DNA from: Bacillota bacterium
GTDB lineage: Bacteria > Bacillota > Clostridia > Lachnospirales > Lachnospiraceae
NCBI GenBank assembly: GCA_023418475.1
Contig: JAEZZO010000050.1
Location: 1 to 64,000, forward strand
Reading direction: 5' to 3'
DNA length: 64,000 nucleotides
Every line of letters begins with the position of its first letter. Within the stretch, counting starts at the first letter, position 1. Of this stretch, positions 1-8,545 are shown piece by piece. The notes under the pieces were generated by a model. That model searched no databases. It had not been told where the DNA came from and saw only the letters and a list, made by a program, of their open reading frames with translations. A program made the translations under genes and the position numbers.

Positions 1-172
1 GTGTCTTAAAGGATAACCCTGGCGTTTCAATAATACGCTCGATTTTACCAAACCTCTTTATAACACTATATTGATCTTCTTTCGTAATTACCATGGAAGA
101 TAACAATAAGATGGCCGCCGTCAGGAAAATTGATAAAAGGAAGATACCTGATATACTTTTAGCTTTTTTCAT
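1..172 (-). CDS. hflC: HflC, protease modulator (N-terminal part, runs off window)
   Basis: Partial gene; the first 57 codons are present. The translation starts MKKAKSISGIFLLSIF, gives one membrane segment at about residues 8-28, then a band-7/SPFH start with EDQYSVIKRFGK. In the known HflK-HflC pair these SPFH proteins form a membrane complex around the FtsH protease. The ATG overlaps the hflK stop by four bases (ATGA), so the two are translationally coupled. The identity rests on the position behind hflK and the short N-terminus. Confidence 0.8.
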   Translation of the reverse strand, partial: MKKAKSISGIFLLSIFLTAAILLLSSMVITKEDQYSVIKRFGKIERIIETPGLSFKT

Positions 173-1137
173 TTTACAGCTGCTCCTTCCATTAATTTAT
201 CAAGGGGTAATAATTTCTGAGTTCCTGAACTACCGTCATCGATGACCACTTTTAGTGTTGGAAGGATATCTTCCATTGCCTCATAGAACATACGCTGTTT
301 CGTAATTAATGGATATTTAACATACTCTTCATACATTTTATTAAATTTTGAAACCTCTGCATTTGCTTCATTTACACGCTTTGTTTTAGTAGATTGTGCT
401 TCCTGTAATATCTTATCCACCTGGGCATCTGCCTTGGGAAGCTGTTCATTTTGATATTTATTTGCATTATTGACAGCCGTATCCGCTCCCTGTTTTGCTG
501 TTTCCACAGATTTAAAGGCCTTCATAACCTCATCCGTTGGTGGTTCTGAATCTTGAATTGTAATATTAACTAATTGAATACCCAGTTCCTGCTTTGCTAA
601 TTTTTTCAGTATATCTTCCTTAATTGCAGACTGTATTTCATATTTTCCGGTTGTTATAACACTATCCACGTCGTAGCTGCCTACCACCATTCTGATACTG
701 CTCTGCGCGATGCTTTTCAAAATAACGACCGGTTCTTCGGATGCGTATAAGGCTTTCACCGGGTCTGAAACCTTATATTCAACAAAAAAGTCCACATTTA
801 CAAAGTTATAATCCTTCGTGATCATCATAGATTCTTCATCAATTCTCTGACCGCTCTTATTATCATAACCAATGGAAAAGCCTTGTATCGTTGTATCTAC
901 CATCTGCACATTCTGCACAAAAGGAATTTTAAAATGCAATCCGGCCGTACCTACTGTTTTTGCATTGCCAAAGGTTGTAATAACCGCCTGTTCCTGTTCC
1001 TTAATCGTATAAAATGAATTAAGTGCTATTATTATCATTATAATCACAAGAATACACAGGAAGAATAACTTCCCGAAGCGGTTAAATAAACCCTTAACAT
1101 TTGTTTTTGGTGGAAAATCATATACATTATCCGCCAT
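169..1137 (-). CDS. hflK: HflK, FtsH protease activity modulator (SPFH family)
   Basis: 322 residues. One transmembrane helix (about residues 20-42) is followed by a stomatin/band-7 domain (IKEQEQAVITTFGNAKTV) and a helical coiled-coil tail rich in Ala, Lys and Glu (about 210-275). HflK/HflC form a membrane assembly that controls access to FtsH. I start at ATG 1137 because a GGAGG lies five bases upstream; the frame is open to 1158 but that ATG has no ribosome site. It is coupled to hflC downstream and follows proA by 85 bases. Confidence 0.88.
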   Translation of the reverse strand: MADNVYDFPPKTNVKGLFNRFGKLFFLCILVIIMIIIALNSFYTIKEQEQAVITTFGNAKTVGTAGLHFKIPFVQNVQMVDTTIQGFSIGYDNKSGQRIDEESMMITKDYNFVNVDFFVEYKVSDPVKALYASEEPVVILKSIAQSSIRMVVGSYDVDSVITTGKYEIQSAIKEDILKKLAKQELGIQLVNITIQDSEPPTDEVMKAFKSVETAKQGADTAVNNANKYQNEQLPKADAQVDKILQEAQSTKTKRVNEANAEVSKFNKMYEEYVKYPLITKQRMFYEAMEDILPTLKVVIDDGSSGTQKLLPLDKLMEGAAVK

Positions 1138-1222
1138 TTTTACCTCCATCATATTCATAGATTGATTTATTTTTCATAGATCTTTGCTTTATAAGCATAT
1201 CTCCGATACACAGTACGTAATA

Positions 1223-2470
1223 TTACGGTCTGATCTGACCATTCCCAAAAATGATAAATTTGGTGGTTGTCAGTGCTTTTAGTCCCATAGGTCCTCTTGC
1301 ATGGAGCTTCTGCGTACTGATGCCGACTTCTGCACCGAAGCCGAATTCATTTCCATCGGTAAAGCGTGTGGATGCATTCACATAAACAGCAGCTGAATCT
1401 ATTTCATTCAGGAATTTCATTGCATGTTCGTAGTCTTTTGTTATGATTGCTTCCGAATGTCTGGTGCTGTAATAATTAATATGTGTGATTGCTTCCTCGA
1501 TTGTGTTAACTATTTTTAGGGAAATAATTTTATCCAGGTATTCTGTCCCAAAGTCCTCTTGTGTCGCGGGGACAAAACCGCTGCATATTTCACAGCCTCT
1601 TTCGTCCGATCTGACCTCCACTTCCTTCGCATGCAGCCTGTCATATAACAATGGCAGAAATTCTCTGCTGATTTTCTCATGAATTACCAATGACTCACAA
1701 GCATTGCATACACCAAGGCGCTGCGTCTTAGCATTGTCAATAATCGCAAGTGCCATTTCAAAATCAGCATATTCATCTACATAAATATGACAGTTACCGG
1801 TACCGGTCTCAATCACGGGAATTGTACTATTTTCTACAACCGTTCTAATAAGCCCTGCTCCACCGCGTGGTATTAAAACATCTATGTAGCGGTTCAGACG
1901 CATGAATTCTCTGGCCGTTTCCCTGGAGGTATCCTCGATCAGCTGCAGCGCATCCTCATTGTATCCGCCAGACTGCAGTGCTCTTCTTAATACCTCAACA
2001 ATTGCTTTATTGGAATGAATTGCATCACTTCCGCCGCGAAGAATTACTGCATTACCGGTCTTAAAACATAATCCGAAAGCATCCGCTGTTACATTCGGAC
2101 GGGATTCATATATCATACCGATCACACCAAGAGGCACCACCTTTTGTCCAATCGTGAGTCCATTCGGACGGACCGTCATGGATACCACTTCTCCGATCGG
2201 ATCTACGAGAGCACTCACCTGACAAAGGCCATCTGCCATTCCCTTAATTCGTTCCGAAGTTAGACACAATCTGTCAATCAAAGAGCTTTTCATCCCGTTG
2301 TTTTCTGCAGCTCTTACATCTGCTTCATTTGCTTTTAGAATATCTTTCGTTGACTGAAGAAGTGCATTTGCACATTCCTGTAAAGCTTGGTTTTTCTCGT
2401 TTTGCAGCATGCGATTCAAAACAGTGGAAGCTTTCTTCGCCCTGCTTCCGAGTTCTTCCAAATATTCCAT
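1223..2470 (-). CDS. proA: Gamma-glutamyl phosphate reductase (ProA)
   Basis: 415 residues, the normal family length. It performs the NADPH-dependent reduction of gamma-glutamyl phosphate to glutamate semialdehyde, the second step of proline synthesis. The aldehyde-dehydrogenase-type catalytic cysteine lies in GVCNACES, the nucleotide-binding region includes LRGGSDAIHSN, and the C-terminus has the typical GPMGLKALTTTKF. The ATG at 2470 is preceded by GAGG at good spacing; the frame continues to a TTG at 2509 but without a better site. proB lies three genes upstream, so the pathway pair is kept in one cluster, interrupted by a folate enzyme and a DUF896 protein. Confidence 0.95.
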   Translation of the reverse strand: MEYLEELGSRAKKASTVLNRMLQNEKNQALQECANALLQSTKDILKANEADVRAAENNGMKSSLIDRLCLTSERIKGMADGLCQVSALVDPIGEVVSMTVRPNGLTIGQKVVPLGVIGMIYESRPNVTADAFGLCFKTGNAVILRGGSDAIHSNKAIVEVLRRALQSGGYNEDALQLIEDTSRETAREFMRLNRYIDVLIPRGGAGLIRTVVENSTIPVIETGTGNCHIYVDEYADFEMALAIIDNAKTQRLGVCNACESLVIHEKISREFLPLLYDRLHAKEVEVRSDERGCEICSGFVPATQEDFGTEYLDKIISLKIVNTIEEAITHINYYSTRHSEAIITKDYEHAMKFLNEIDSAAVYVNASTRFTDGNEFGFGAEVGISTQKLHARGPMGLKALTTTKFIIFGNGQIRP

Positions 2471-2509
2471 AAATACCTCATTTCTGCGCTGCATTTGCGC
2501 ATCGATCAA

Positions 2510-3094
2510 CTATTTGTTACTACAATTAATATACTGTGTCGGTGTAAGGATTGCATCTGCCCTTCTGTCATATTCTTCTGCCGCGACCTGCTCCTGTATC
2601 TGAAAATCATAAGCAAGTGCTAATTTATAGAAAGTATTCTCCCAAAACCCGGATAAATATCTGTCATAATAACCAGCTCCATAACCTATCCGGTTTCCTC
2701 TGCGATCAAAGGCTAAACCCGGAAGAAGCATAAGTGGGTTTTGCAGATCATTTTTTTCTTTCTTATACCGGGTCTCTTCTCTTTCGGGTGGCTGCGCTAT
2801 TCCCATATGATTATTGCTAAGTTCTTCCAAACCATGAATTTCAAAGAAATCCATGGTTGTATTCATTACTCTGGGAGTATAAACGCGTTTCTTGTCTGCT
2901 AATGCCTGCAGAATGATTTTAATTGTCTCTACTTCTGAACGAAATGATACATAAGAAAGAAGTACATTACTATTTTGATATAGCTGCGAGTCTAATAAGA
3001 ACTCTCTGACCGCATCGGATGATGTAGCCCGCTCCTCTAATGTAAGACTGTTTCGCATATCTTTCATCCGAATACGTATCTCATCCTTTGTCAT
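2510..3094 (-). CDS. 5-formyltetrahydrofolate cyclo-ligase
   Basis: 194 residues. It converts 5-formyl-THF to 5,10-methenyl-THF with ATP. The family signature PGLAFDRRGNRIGYGAGYYDR is complete near residue 135-155, and the N-terminal MTKDEIRIRMKDMRNSLT matches the family start. ATG 3094 has an AGGTGAT site five bases upstream; a GTG nine bases earlier is in frame but sits inside that site. It lies between the DUF896 gene and proA with short gaps and is probably cotranscribed with the pro genes. Confidence 0.92.
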   Translation of the reverse strand: MTKDEIRIRMKDMRNSLTLEERATSSDAVREFLLDSQLYQNSNVLLSYVSFRSEVETIKIILQALADKKRVYTPRVMNTTMDFFEIHGLEELSNNHMGIAQPPEREETRYKKEKNDLQNPLMLLPGLAFDRRGNRIGYGAGYYDRYLSGFWENTFYKLALAYDFQIQEQVAAEEYDRRADAILTPTQYINCSNK

Positions 3095-3120
3095 ATTTAT
3101 CACCTAACCAATCGTATTGT

Positions 3121-3342
3121 CTAGCTGTTCTCTTTGCCTTTTTTCTGATCCGCAGCCTTTGTAACAGTACCATCCGGATTTACAAAGGATACCTGATCCA
3201 AGGTCCCACGAAGGCTTCTGCGGATGGAAGCAACATATTCCTTGCGAAGTCTTGTCTGTTCTTCCTTTTCTTCCTCTGTCAGTCCTTCCTTTTGTGATTT
3301 ATGATAGAGTTCATTAATTCTGTCAATTTGTAAATCTGCCAT
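3121..3342 (-). CDS. DUF896 (YnzC/YneA-like) small cytoplasmic protein
   Basis: 73 residues. The N-terminal helical pair (INELYHKSQKEGLTEEEKEEQTRLRKEY) and following YVASIRRSLRGTLDQV are the hallmark of the DUF896/YnzC family of small Firmicute proteins. The function is not established. GAGG at 3348-3351 gives a normal start. It lies between proB and the folate gene. The C-terminal tail is lysine-rich and probably disordered. Confidence 0.85.
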   Translation of the reverse strand: MADLQIDRINELYHKSQKEGLTEEEKEEQTRLRKEYVASIRRSLRGTLDQVSFVNPDGTVTKAADQKKGKENS

Positions 3343-3452
3343 CTTTTCCTCATTTCTGCGCCAGCCAAATGCTCACCTCATACATTATTTTCGAGCATAT
3401 CTTACAGCGTCAAACTGTTTTCTTGTGAAATATTGAAAGAGTTGTTGAATGT

Positions 3453-4307
3453 TTATTTCTGATACTGTTTTGAGGTAATATAGTCCATAATATTAAAATT
3501 AGTTGCTTTATGGGCTGCAAAAAGCGTGCCGATTTCTTTGCCTTCCATTATATGATTAATATTTCTGATATTTTCACCATTCGTAATTATCATATCCGCC
3601 CCGGATGCAATCGCAATCTGGGCTGCCGAAACCTTCGTAGCCATACCTCCAGTACCGACAGAGCTGGTAGAGGATTTTGCCATATCCGATACCTCCGAAA
3701 TATTCTCTACCAAAGGTATCAGCTTTGCATTTTTGTTTGTATGCGGATCATCCGTAAACAATCCATCAATATCAGATAATAGAATGAGCAGATCCCCTTC
3801 TACCAAAGCTGTTATAATAGCCGAAAGCGTATCGTTTTCACCAAAATCAAGATCCAATTCCTCTGTAGAAACCGTATCATTCTCATTTACAATTGGAATT
3901 ACTCCAAGCCGGAATAGCTCATGGAAGGTATTTGCTGCATTAAATCTGCTGATATCATTAATCATTGTATATTTTGTCATTAGAATCTGAGCAGCTGTCT
4001 GGTTATATTCTGCAAATAACTTCTGATAAACCATCATCAGACTGGCCTGGCCTACTGCAGCACAGGCTTGTTTGATCGCACGCTCCGTTGGCCGCTCTAA
4101 TATTCCCAGAGCCTTTCTGCCAACCGCAATTGCGCCTGATGTTACCAGAACCACATCCTTTCCCTGGTTTCTCAGGTCCGTTAAAATACGAACGAGCTGT
4201 TCTAGTTTTAATAAATTCAAGCTTCCTGTCTCCGGATGCGTCAATGATGAAGATCCGATTTTAACCACAATTCTTTTTTTATCCTTTAATACATTTCTGT
4301 TCTGCAT
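3453..4307 (-). CDS. proB: Glutamate 5-kinase (ProB), short form without PUA domain
   Basis: 284 residues. It phosphorylates glutamate in the first, normally feedback-inhibited, step of proline synthesis. The amino-acid-kinase fold is visible from KKRIVVKIGSSSLT (about residues 9-22), with VTSGAIAVGRKAL, NENDTVSTEELDLDFGENDTL, LLSDIDGLFTDDP and GTGGMATKVSAAQIA. No C-terminal PUA domain is present, unlike the longer E. coli-type enzyme. ATG 4307 has GGAGG nine bases upstream. The frame opens a further 35 codons upstream, but that extension has no family similarity. Confidence 0.94.
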   Translation of the reverse strand: MQNRNVLKDKKRIVVKIGSSSLTHPETGSLNLLKLEQLVRILTDLRNQGKDVVLVTSGAIAVGRKALGILERPTERAIKQACAAVGQASLMMVYQKLFAEYNQTAAQILMTKYTMINDISRFNAANTFHELFRLGVIPIVNENDTVSTEELDLDFGENDTLSAIITALVEGDLLILLSDIDGLFTDDPHTNKNAKLIPLVENISEVSDMAKSSTSSVGTGGMATKVSAAQIAIASGADMIITNGENIRNINHIMEGKEIGTLFAAHKATNFNIMDYITSKQYQK

Positions 4308-4556
4308 TTTCTTCCTCCGCTTGCTGCATTTCCATATGTTATAGGGTATATCGTACGATTTTAGTGCTATCATTCTTGCTGCAAACATCAAAAGAATAGA
4401 AACGGCACACAAATCATTATATTGCTAACACAACATGTTATCATTGTATTTCTATAAAAATATCATTAGGGTAAGATTAAATAATATCCGTTCTTTTTAC
4501 AGTAATCGATAAGTCATCCCTGCAGGTATCTACATGATAGCATAAAATTTTATTAT
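4308..4556. other. Intergenic gap upstream of proB
   Basis: About 250 AT-rich bases between the COG2509-type flavoprotein gene and proB. I saw no T-box motif (AGGGTGGNACCGCG), no riboswitch-like fold and no convincing promoter hexamers. The first 110 bases upstream of proB are open in the proB frame but have no conserved protein content. Confidence 0.5.
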
Positions 4557-6155
4557 TTATAACATTGTATAATCGCTGGCTATCGCCTCAAAAACTTTTA
4601 TACCGTCAATTGCAGCGGATGTAATTCCTCCGGCATAACCGGCTCCCTCTCCGCATGGATAAATACCTCCTATATTGCTCTCAAAGCTGTCATTACGAAC
4701 AATTCGAACCGGTGAAGAGGTTCGGCTTTCTACGCCTGAAAGTACTGCTTCCTCATCCGCAAAGCCTTTCATTTTCCGATCAAAGGCTAATATGCCTTCC
4801 TTTAGAGCTGTGACAACTTCTACCGGAAGACAATTCGATAGATTTGCAAGCCGGTAGCCACCTTTTATATTCGGGGTAATATTTCCTATTGTAGCACTAT
4901 CACGGTCTCTTAACAAGTCACCAAATAATTGTACGGGTACACTACCCTTACCAATCTGATAAGCGGCCTGTTCCCACTTTCTTTGAAATGCAACTCCGCT
5001 AAGAGGAGCCGTTCCTCCAAAATCCTCCGGCAAAACGGTTACTACTATGGCACTGTTTGCATTTGCTTCACTTCTGCTGTAATTGCTCATACCATTAACA
5101 GCCAGATGCCCCGGCTCCGAGGAAGCATTTACAACAAATCCGCCGGGACACATACAGAAGGAGTATACTCCCCTTCCCTTTTCTGTTTGATGTGTAAGCT
5201 TATAATCTGCGGCCGGTAAATCTCTGTAATTCGTACCATATTGAACATTATTTATCATGCTCTGCCTATGTTCGATACGAAGACCAATTGCAAATGCTTT
5301 GGGGGTTAACTCCAATCCTCTTTTCAGGAACAAATCAAAGGTATCTCTGGCACTATGTCCGATTGCAGGGATCAATACATGACAGGGCATCTTCTCCTTA
5401 TAATTTAGTTCAATTTCTTTCAGTTGGTTCTTTTCTATCACGAGATCCGTCAGCTTTGTATCAAAACGTACCTCCCCACCCATTCTAATAATATCCTTCC
5501 GCATATTTTCCACGACATACCGCAGCTTATCTGTACCTATATGCGGCTTATTCAGATAAAGGATATCGGAGGGTGCTCCGTAATGCACAAAAGTCTCCAT
5601 AACCAGGCCGTAACGATGAGAAATATCTTTCACCAGAGTATTCAATTTTCCATCGGAAAAGGTTCCCGCACCGCCTTCCCCAAATTGCACATTACATTCC
5701 GGATTAAGTTCATTGCTGTTCCAGAAATGCTCTACAGCAGCAACACGCCTTCCTATCTCCATACCACGTTCCACCACCAAGGGAGCAAATCCGTGTTTTG
5801 CTAACATCCAGGCTGCAAACAAACCGGCAGGTCCGGTTCCAACCACCACCGGACGGGTTTTTAATGGTTTCTCGCCTGTCGGAGTAAATCCATACTTTGT
5901 CCTTTCTGCAATAGAAACATTCGGATTATGGCTGCGATGAATAATTACTGTCTCATCTTCTCTCCCTTTCAGCAGCAGGCTGACCTCTACCGTGTAACAA
6001 TATTTGACTTCATTCTTTCTGGCATCAATAGATTTCTTAATAATACTGTAATCCTTGATTTTATCTCCCGGTAACTTCAGTGCTTTTGCAATTGCAAGCC
6101 GCATATCCTTTTCCGAATGTTTCACGGGGAGTTTTATTTGCGATATTCTTATCAT
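4557..6155 (-). CDS. FAD-dependent dehydrogenase, COG2509 family
   Basis: 532 residues. After an N-terminal alpha/beta region of about 95 residues comes a dinucleotide motif VVGTGPAGLFAAWMLAKHG (about 105-125), a GEGGAGTFSDGKL segment and a C-terminal FAD-binding PCGEGAGYAGGITSAA. This architecture is typical of the widespread uncharacterised FAD-dependent dehydrogenases (COG2509); the substrate is unknown. The start is the first ATG, with a weak GAGTGAG site. It follows another flavoprotein gene by 111 bases in the same direction; a functional link is only inferred. Confidence 0.85.
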   Translation of the reverse strand: MIRISQIKLPVKHSEKDMRLAIAKALKLPGDKIKDYSIIKKSIDARKNEVKYCYTVEVSLLLKGREDETVIIHRSHNPNVSIAERTKYGFTPTGEKPLKTRPVVVGTGPAGLFAAWMLAKHGFAPLVVERGMEIGRRVAAVEHFWNSNELNPECNVQFGEGGAGTFSDGKLNTLVKDISHRYGLVMETFVHYGAPSDILYLNKPHIGTDKLRYVVENMRKDIIRMGGEVRFDTKLTDLVIEKNQLKEIELNYKEKMPCHVLIPAIGHSARDTFDLFLKRGLELTPKAFAIGLRIEHRQSMINNVQYGTNYRDLPAADYKLTHQTEKGRGVYSFCMCPGGFVVNASSEPGHLAVNGMSNYSRSEANANSAIVVTVLPEDFGGTAPLSGVAFQRKWEQAAYQIGKGSVPVQLFGDLLRDRDSATIGNITPNIKGGYRLANLSNCLPVEVVTALKEGILAFDRKMKGFADEEAVLSGVESRTSSPVRIVRNDSFESNIGGIYPCGEGAGYAGGITSAAIDGIKVFEAIASDYTML

Positions 6156-6266
6156 TTACTACTCACTCATTCTTTCTGCCTATATAATTACATGATTTAA
6201 GCGAAGGCATCCGCTATACCAGTCATTATTGGAAATAGCAAAAATATTCCATTGCTGTGCAGCCGA

Positions 6267-7574
6267 TCAGTACTTCCTAAAAGGCCCCGCTCCCGCTGCA
6301 CTGCCGGCAAGATACCCGGTACTCCAGGCCCATTGAAGATTATAGCCCCCGCAGGTACCATCTACATCCAAAAGCTCACCGGCAAGATATAAGTTTTGCA
6401 TTCTTTTTGATTCCAACGTTGCTTCTTTCACTTCTTTTGTGGAAATACCTCCCGCAGTTACTTGCGCCTGCTCAAATGAATTAGTTCCGGAAATCAACAT
6501 TTTAAATTCTTTTATCTTCCTTACAAGACTGTCTATTTCCTGTTCGGTTAGTAATCCGGCTTTCTTATATATATCAATTCCAGCTTCCTTAATTGTAATA
6601 TAATTCAGTTTATGATTAAACAACCCCACCAGCAGCTCTTCCGTATTTTTGGCAGGATTATTATGAATTCTCTGCTGCAGCTGCAGCTTTAAAGCCTCGG
6701 CTTTAAGCTCAGGTATAAAATCCAAAAGCAAGTGAACCTTCTCTCCCTGCTCCATTGCTTTTGCCGCAAATCGGCTGATCTGCATAACCGGAATACCGGA
6801 TATGCCATAGTCTGTAAAAATTATTTCTCCTTCTTCCTGTATCAGTTCCTTCTGTCCGGATATTACCCTGACTTTTGCATGCATTCGGACGCCTGATACT
6901 GTTTTAAGATATTTTTCCGGAGATTTAAGCTGCACTAATGCCGGGAGCGGCTTAATCAGTGTGTGACCAAAACTTTTCGCCAAGCTATAGCCGCTGCCAT
7001 CCGATCCCAACTGTGAGGATGCACATCCCCCGGCTGCAAGAATCAGCTTCTTGGCTCTGTAAATATGCTCCTTTTCCTCATTTTTTATTTTATCGTTCTC
7101 TTTCGAAACCCTCATGGTATTGGCCCGAATATTTTCCGATAATACCTCTGTATTAACAGTAAAGTACGGTTTGACTACCCGGATTACTTTTTCATTCAAT
7201 TGAAAGCCAACTCCAAGCCGTTTACATTCCATACAAAGCACTTGAACAATACTAGATGCCTGTTCCGAATTCGGATATAGATAACCATCACGGCTTTTGG
7301 GATATATTCCAAGCTCTTGAAAGAAGCTCAGCGTTTGTTCTACACCAAAGAAAGACAACACTCTTCCAGCAAATAAGCTGTCCTCAGACCGGTAACATTC
7401 GGGACCTTGATATCTATTTGTAAAATTGCACTTTCCGTTACCGGTAGCCAGTATTTTCCTGCCCACTTTGTCCTTCTGCTCAATTACAAGCACCCTGCTC
7501 CCCTGCCTGGCTGCAGCAATCGCAGCCACCAGACCAGATGCACCGGCACCTATGATGATAACATCATATTCCAA
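6267..7574 (-). CDS. NAD(P)/FAD-dependent oxidoreductase, HI0933/BaiN-like family
   Basis: 435 residues. It begins with the Rossmann motif DVIIIGAGASGLVAAIAAARQG and has the family signature VGRKILATGNGKCNFTN, a central substrate domain, and the C-terminal GELLDVDGTCGGYNLQWAWSTG. The family (HI0933; also called aminoacetone oxidase-like or BaiN) comprises flavoproteins of poorly defined substrate. A stretch around residues 155-180 (NIRANTMRVSKENDKIKNEEKEH) is a hydrophilic insertion. It is transcribed leftward toward the COG2509 gene. Confidence 0.87.
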   Translation of the reverse strand: MEYDVIIIGAGASGLVAAIAAARQGSRVLVIEQKDKVGRKILATGNGKCNFTNRYQGPECYRSEDSLFAGRVLSFFGVEQTLSFFQELGIYPKSRDGYLYPNSEQASSIVQVLCMECKRLGVGFQLNEKVIRVVKPYFTVNTEVLSENIRANTMRVSKENDKIKNEEKEHIYRAKKLILAAGGCASSQLGSDGSGYSLAKSFGHTLIKPLPALVQLKSPEKYLKTVSGVRMHAKVRVISGQKELIQEEGEIIFTDYGISGIPVMQISRFAAKAMEQGEKVHLLLDFIPELKAEALKLQLQQRIHNNPAKNTEELLVGLFNHKLNYITIKEAGIDIYKKAGLLTEQEIDSLVRKIKEFKMLISGTNSFEQAQVTAGGISTKEVKEATLESKRMQNLYLAGELLDVDGTCGGYNLQWAWSTGYLAGSAAGAGPFRKY

Positions 7575-7757
7575 ATCTGACCCTCCTAACCATAACCTGC
7601 TTATTTTTGTTTCATTATATTTTATTAAGGCTTTTATTTCAAGTTTTTATTTCTTACTGTATTTTAAAAATACTTATCTTTCAAAGCCTTTCTATTCAAA
7701 GCGGTACCTCAGTGCTTTCCACCGGAGAATTTTATTTCATAAGATGGATTTTCCACA

Positions 7758-7796
7758 TAAAAAATCAGGAGCTGCTGCATTAAGCCAACTCCTGGT
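7758..7796 (-). terminator. Rho-independent terminator after the BofC-like gene
   Basis: On the minus strand a nine-base stem (CAGGAGTTG with CAGCTCCTG, one G-U pair, 7766-7774 and 7786-7794) with an 11-base loop is followed by ATTTTTT. It lies about 40 bases past the stop of the BofC-like gene and separates that gene from the HI0933-family flavoprotein gene. Confidence 0.8.
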
Positions 7797-7833
7797 TTCA
7801 ATTCATGACAATGGTTAATTCATTATTGAATTT

Positions 7834-8493
7834 TTAGCTGGAATAACTCTCAAGAAGTGCATAGAGCTCGTCCAGGCTATTTACATAAATGCCCTTATTA
7901 AGTGCGGTTCGATCCTCTTCCGGTAGATTCTTCGCTTCAATTTGGGTATAGGTATAAACACTCTTTAAATCGCTGTTATAGACTACAACATATCCGTCCT
8001 TTACTACAACATAATAACGGCAGGGTACAAAATCCTCGTTATATGTTTTCTTGATAACAATTTCATTTTCCGAAAAGGAAACCAACTCGTAGGAGATCAG
8101 ACCTTTGTTATATTCCGATAATGGAATGTCATTCATAAAATCGGATAAATATTTTATAACCTGCTCTCTGGTAAGCCCGACAAGATCTGACGGAGGATTT
8201 AATTCCTGCGTTTCAGTGGTATTCGTTTTCATATTATATATTTCAAGAGTATATTTTGTCGTTGGTTTTACCGTAACCGGCGATTGCAGAACAGAAACGC
8301 TTTCATCAACCTTGGTTGGAGCCTTTGTCGGTTCTTTTTTCTCAGTCAATGCATACAACTGCTCTTTTCTCTCGATTGATTTTCTATTAAAATCAGTTAA
8401 GGCACGCTGATAGCTTAGATAATAACATGTGCTGAACATTGCACATAATACGATAAAAGTTAAGAGATAATATGTTACCTTTTTTAGCTTCAT
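7834..8493 (-). CDS. Membrane-anchored protein with BofC C-terminal-like domain
   Basis: 219 residues. A single N-terminal transmembrane helix (about residues 6-24) is followed by a low-complexity Thr/Pro/Val linker and a C-terminal domain of about 110 residues ending GIYVNSLDELYALLESYSS. This ending, with EEDRTALNKGIYV, resembles the C-terminal domain of BofC, which in Bacillus acts between mother cell and forespore during sigma-K control. I infer the family from memory of this pattern. ATG 8493 has AAGGAG upstream; an earlier in-frame ATG at 8526 lacks a site. It lies 52 bases downstream of the flippase gene. Confidence 0.6.
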   Translation of the reverse strand: MKLKKVTYYLLTFIVLCAMFSTCYYLSYQRALTDFNRKSIERKEQLYALTEKKEPTKAPTKVDESVSVLQSPVTVKPTTKYTLEIYNMKTNTTETQELNPPSDLVGLTREQVIKYLSDFMNDIPLSEYNKGLISYELVSFSENEIVIKKTYNEDFVPCRYYVVVKDGYVVVYNSDLKSVYTYTQIEAKNLPEEDRTALNKGIYVNSLDELYALLESYSS

Positions 8494-8545
8494 TCGAAAC
8501 CACTCCTTCGGCAATATTATCTCCATTATTTACTTGTTTATACAA

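Noticed and set aside
4308..4412. 35-codon N-terminal extension of ProB
   Set aside because: Hydrophobic but not conserved; the GGAGG-preceded ATG at 4307 gives the normal family start.
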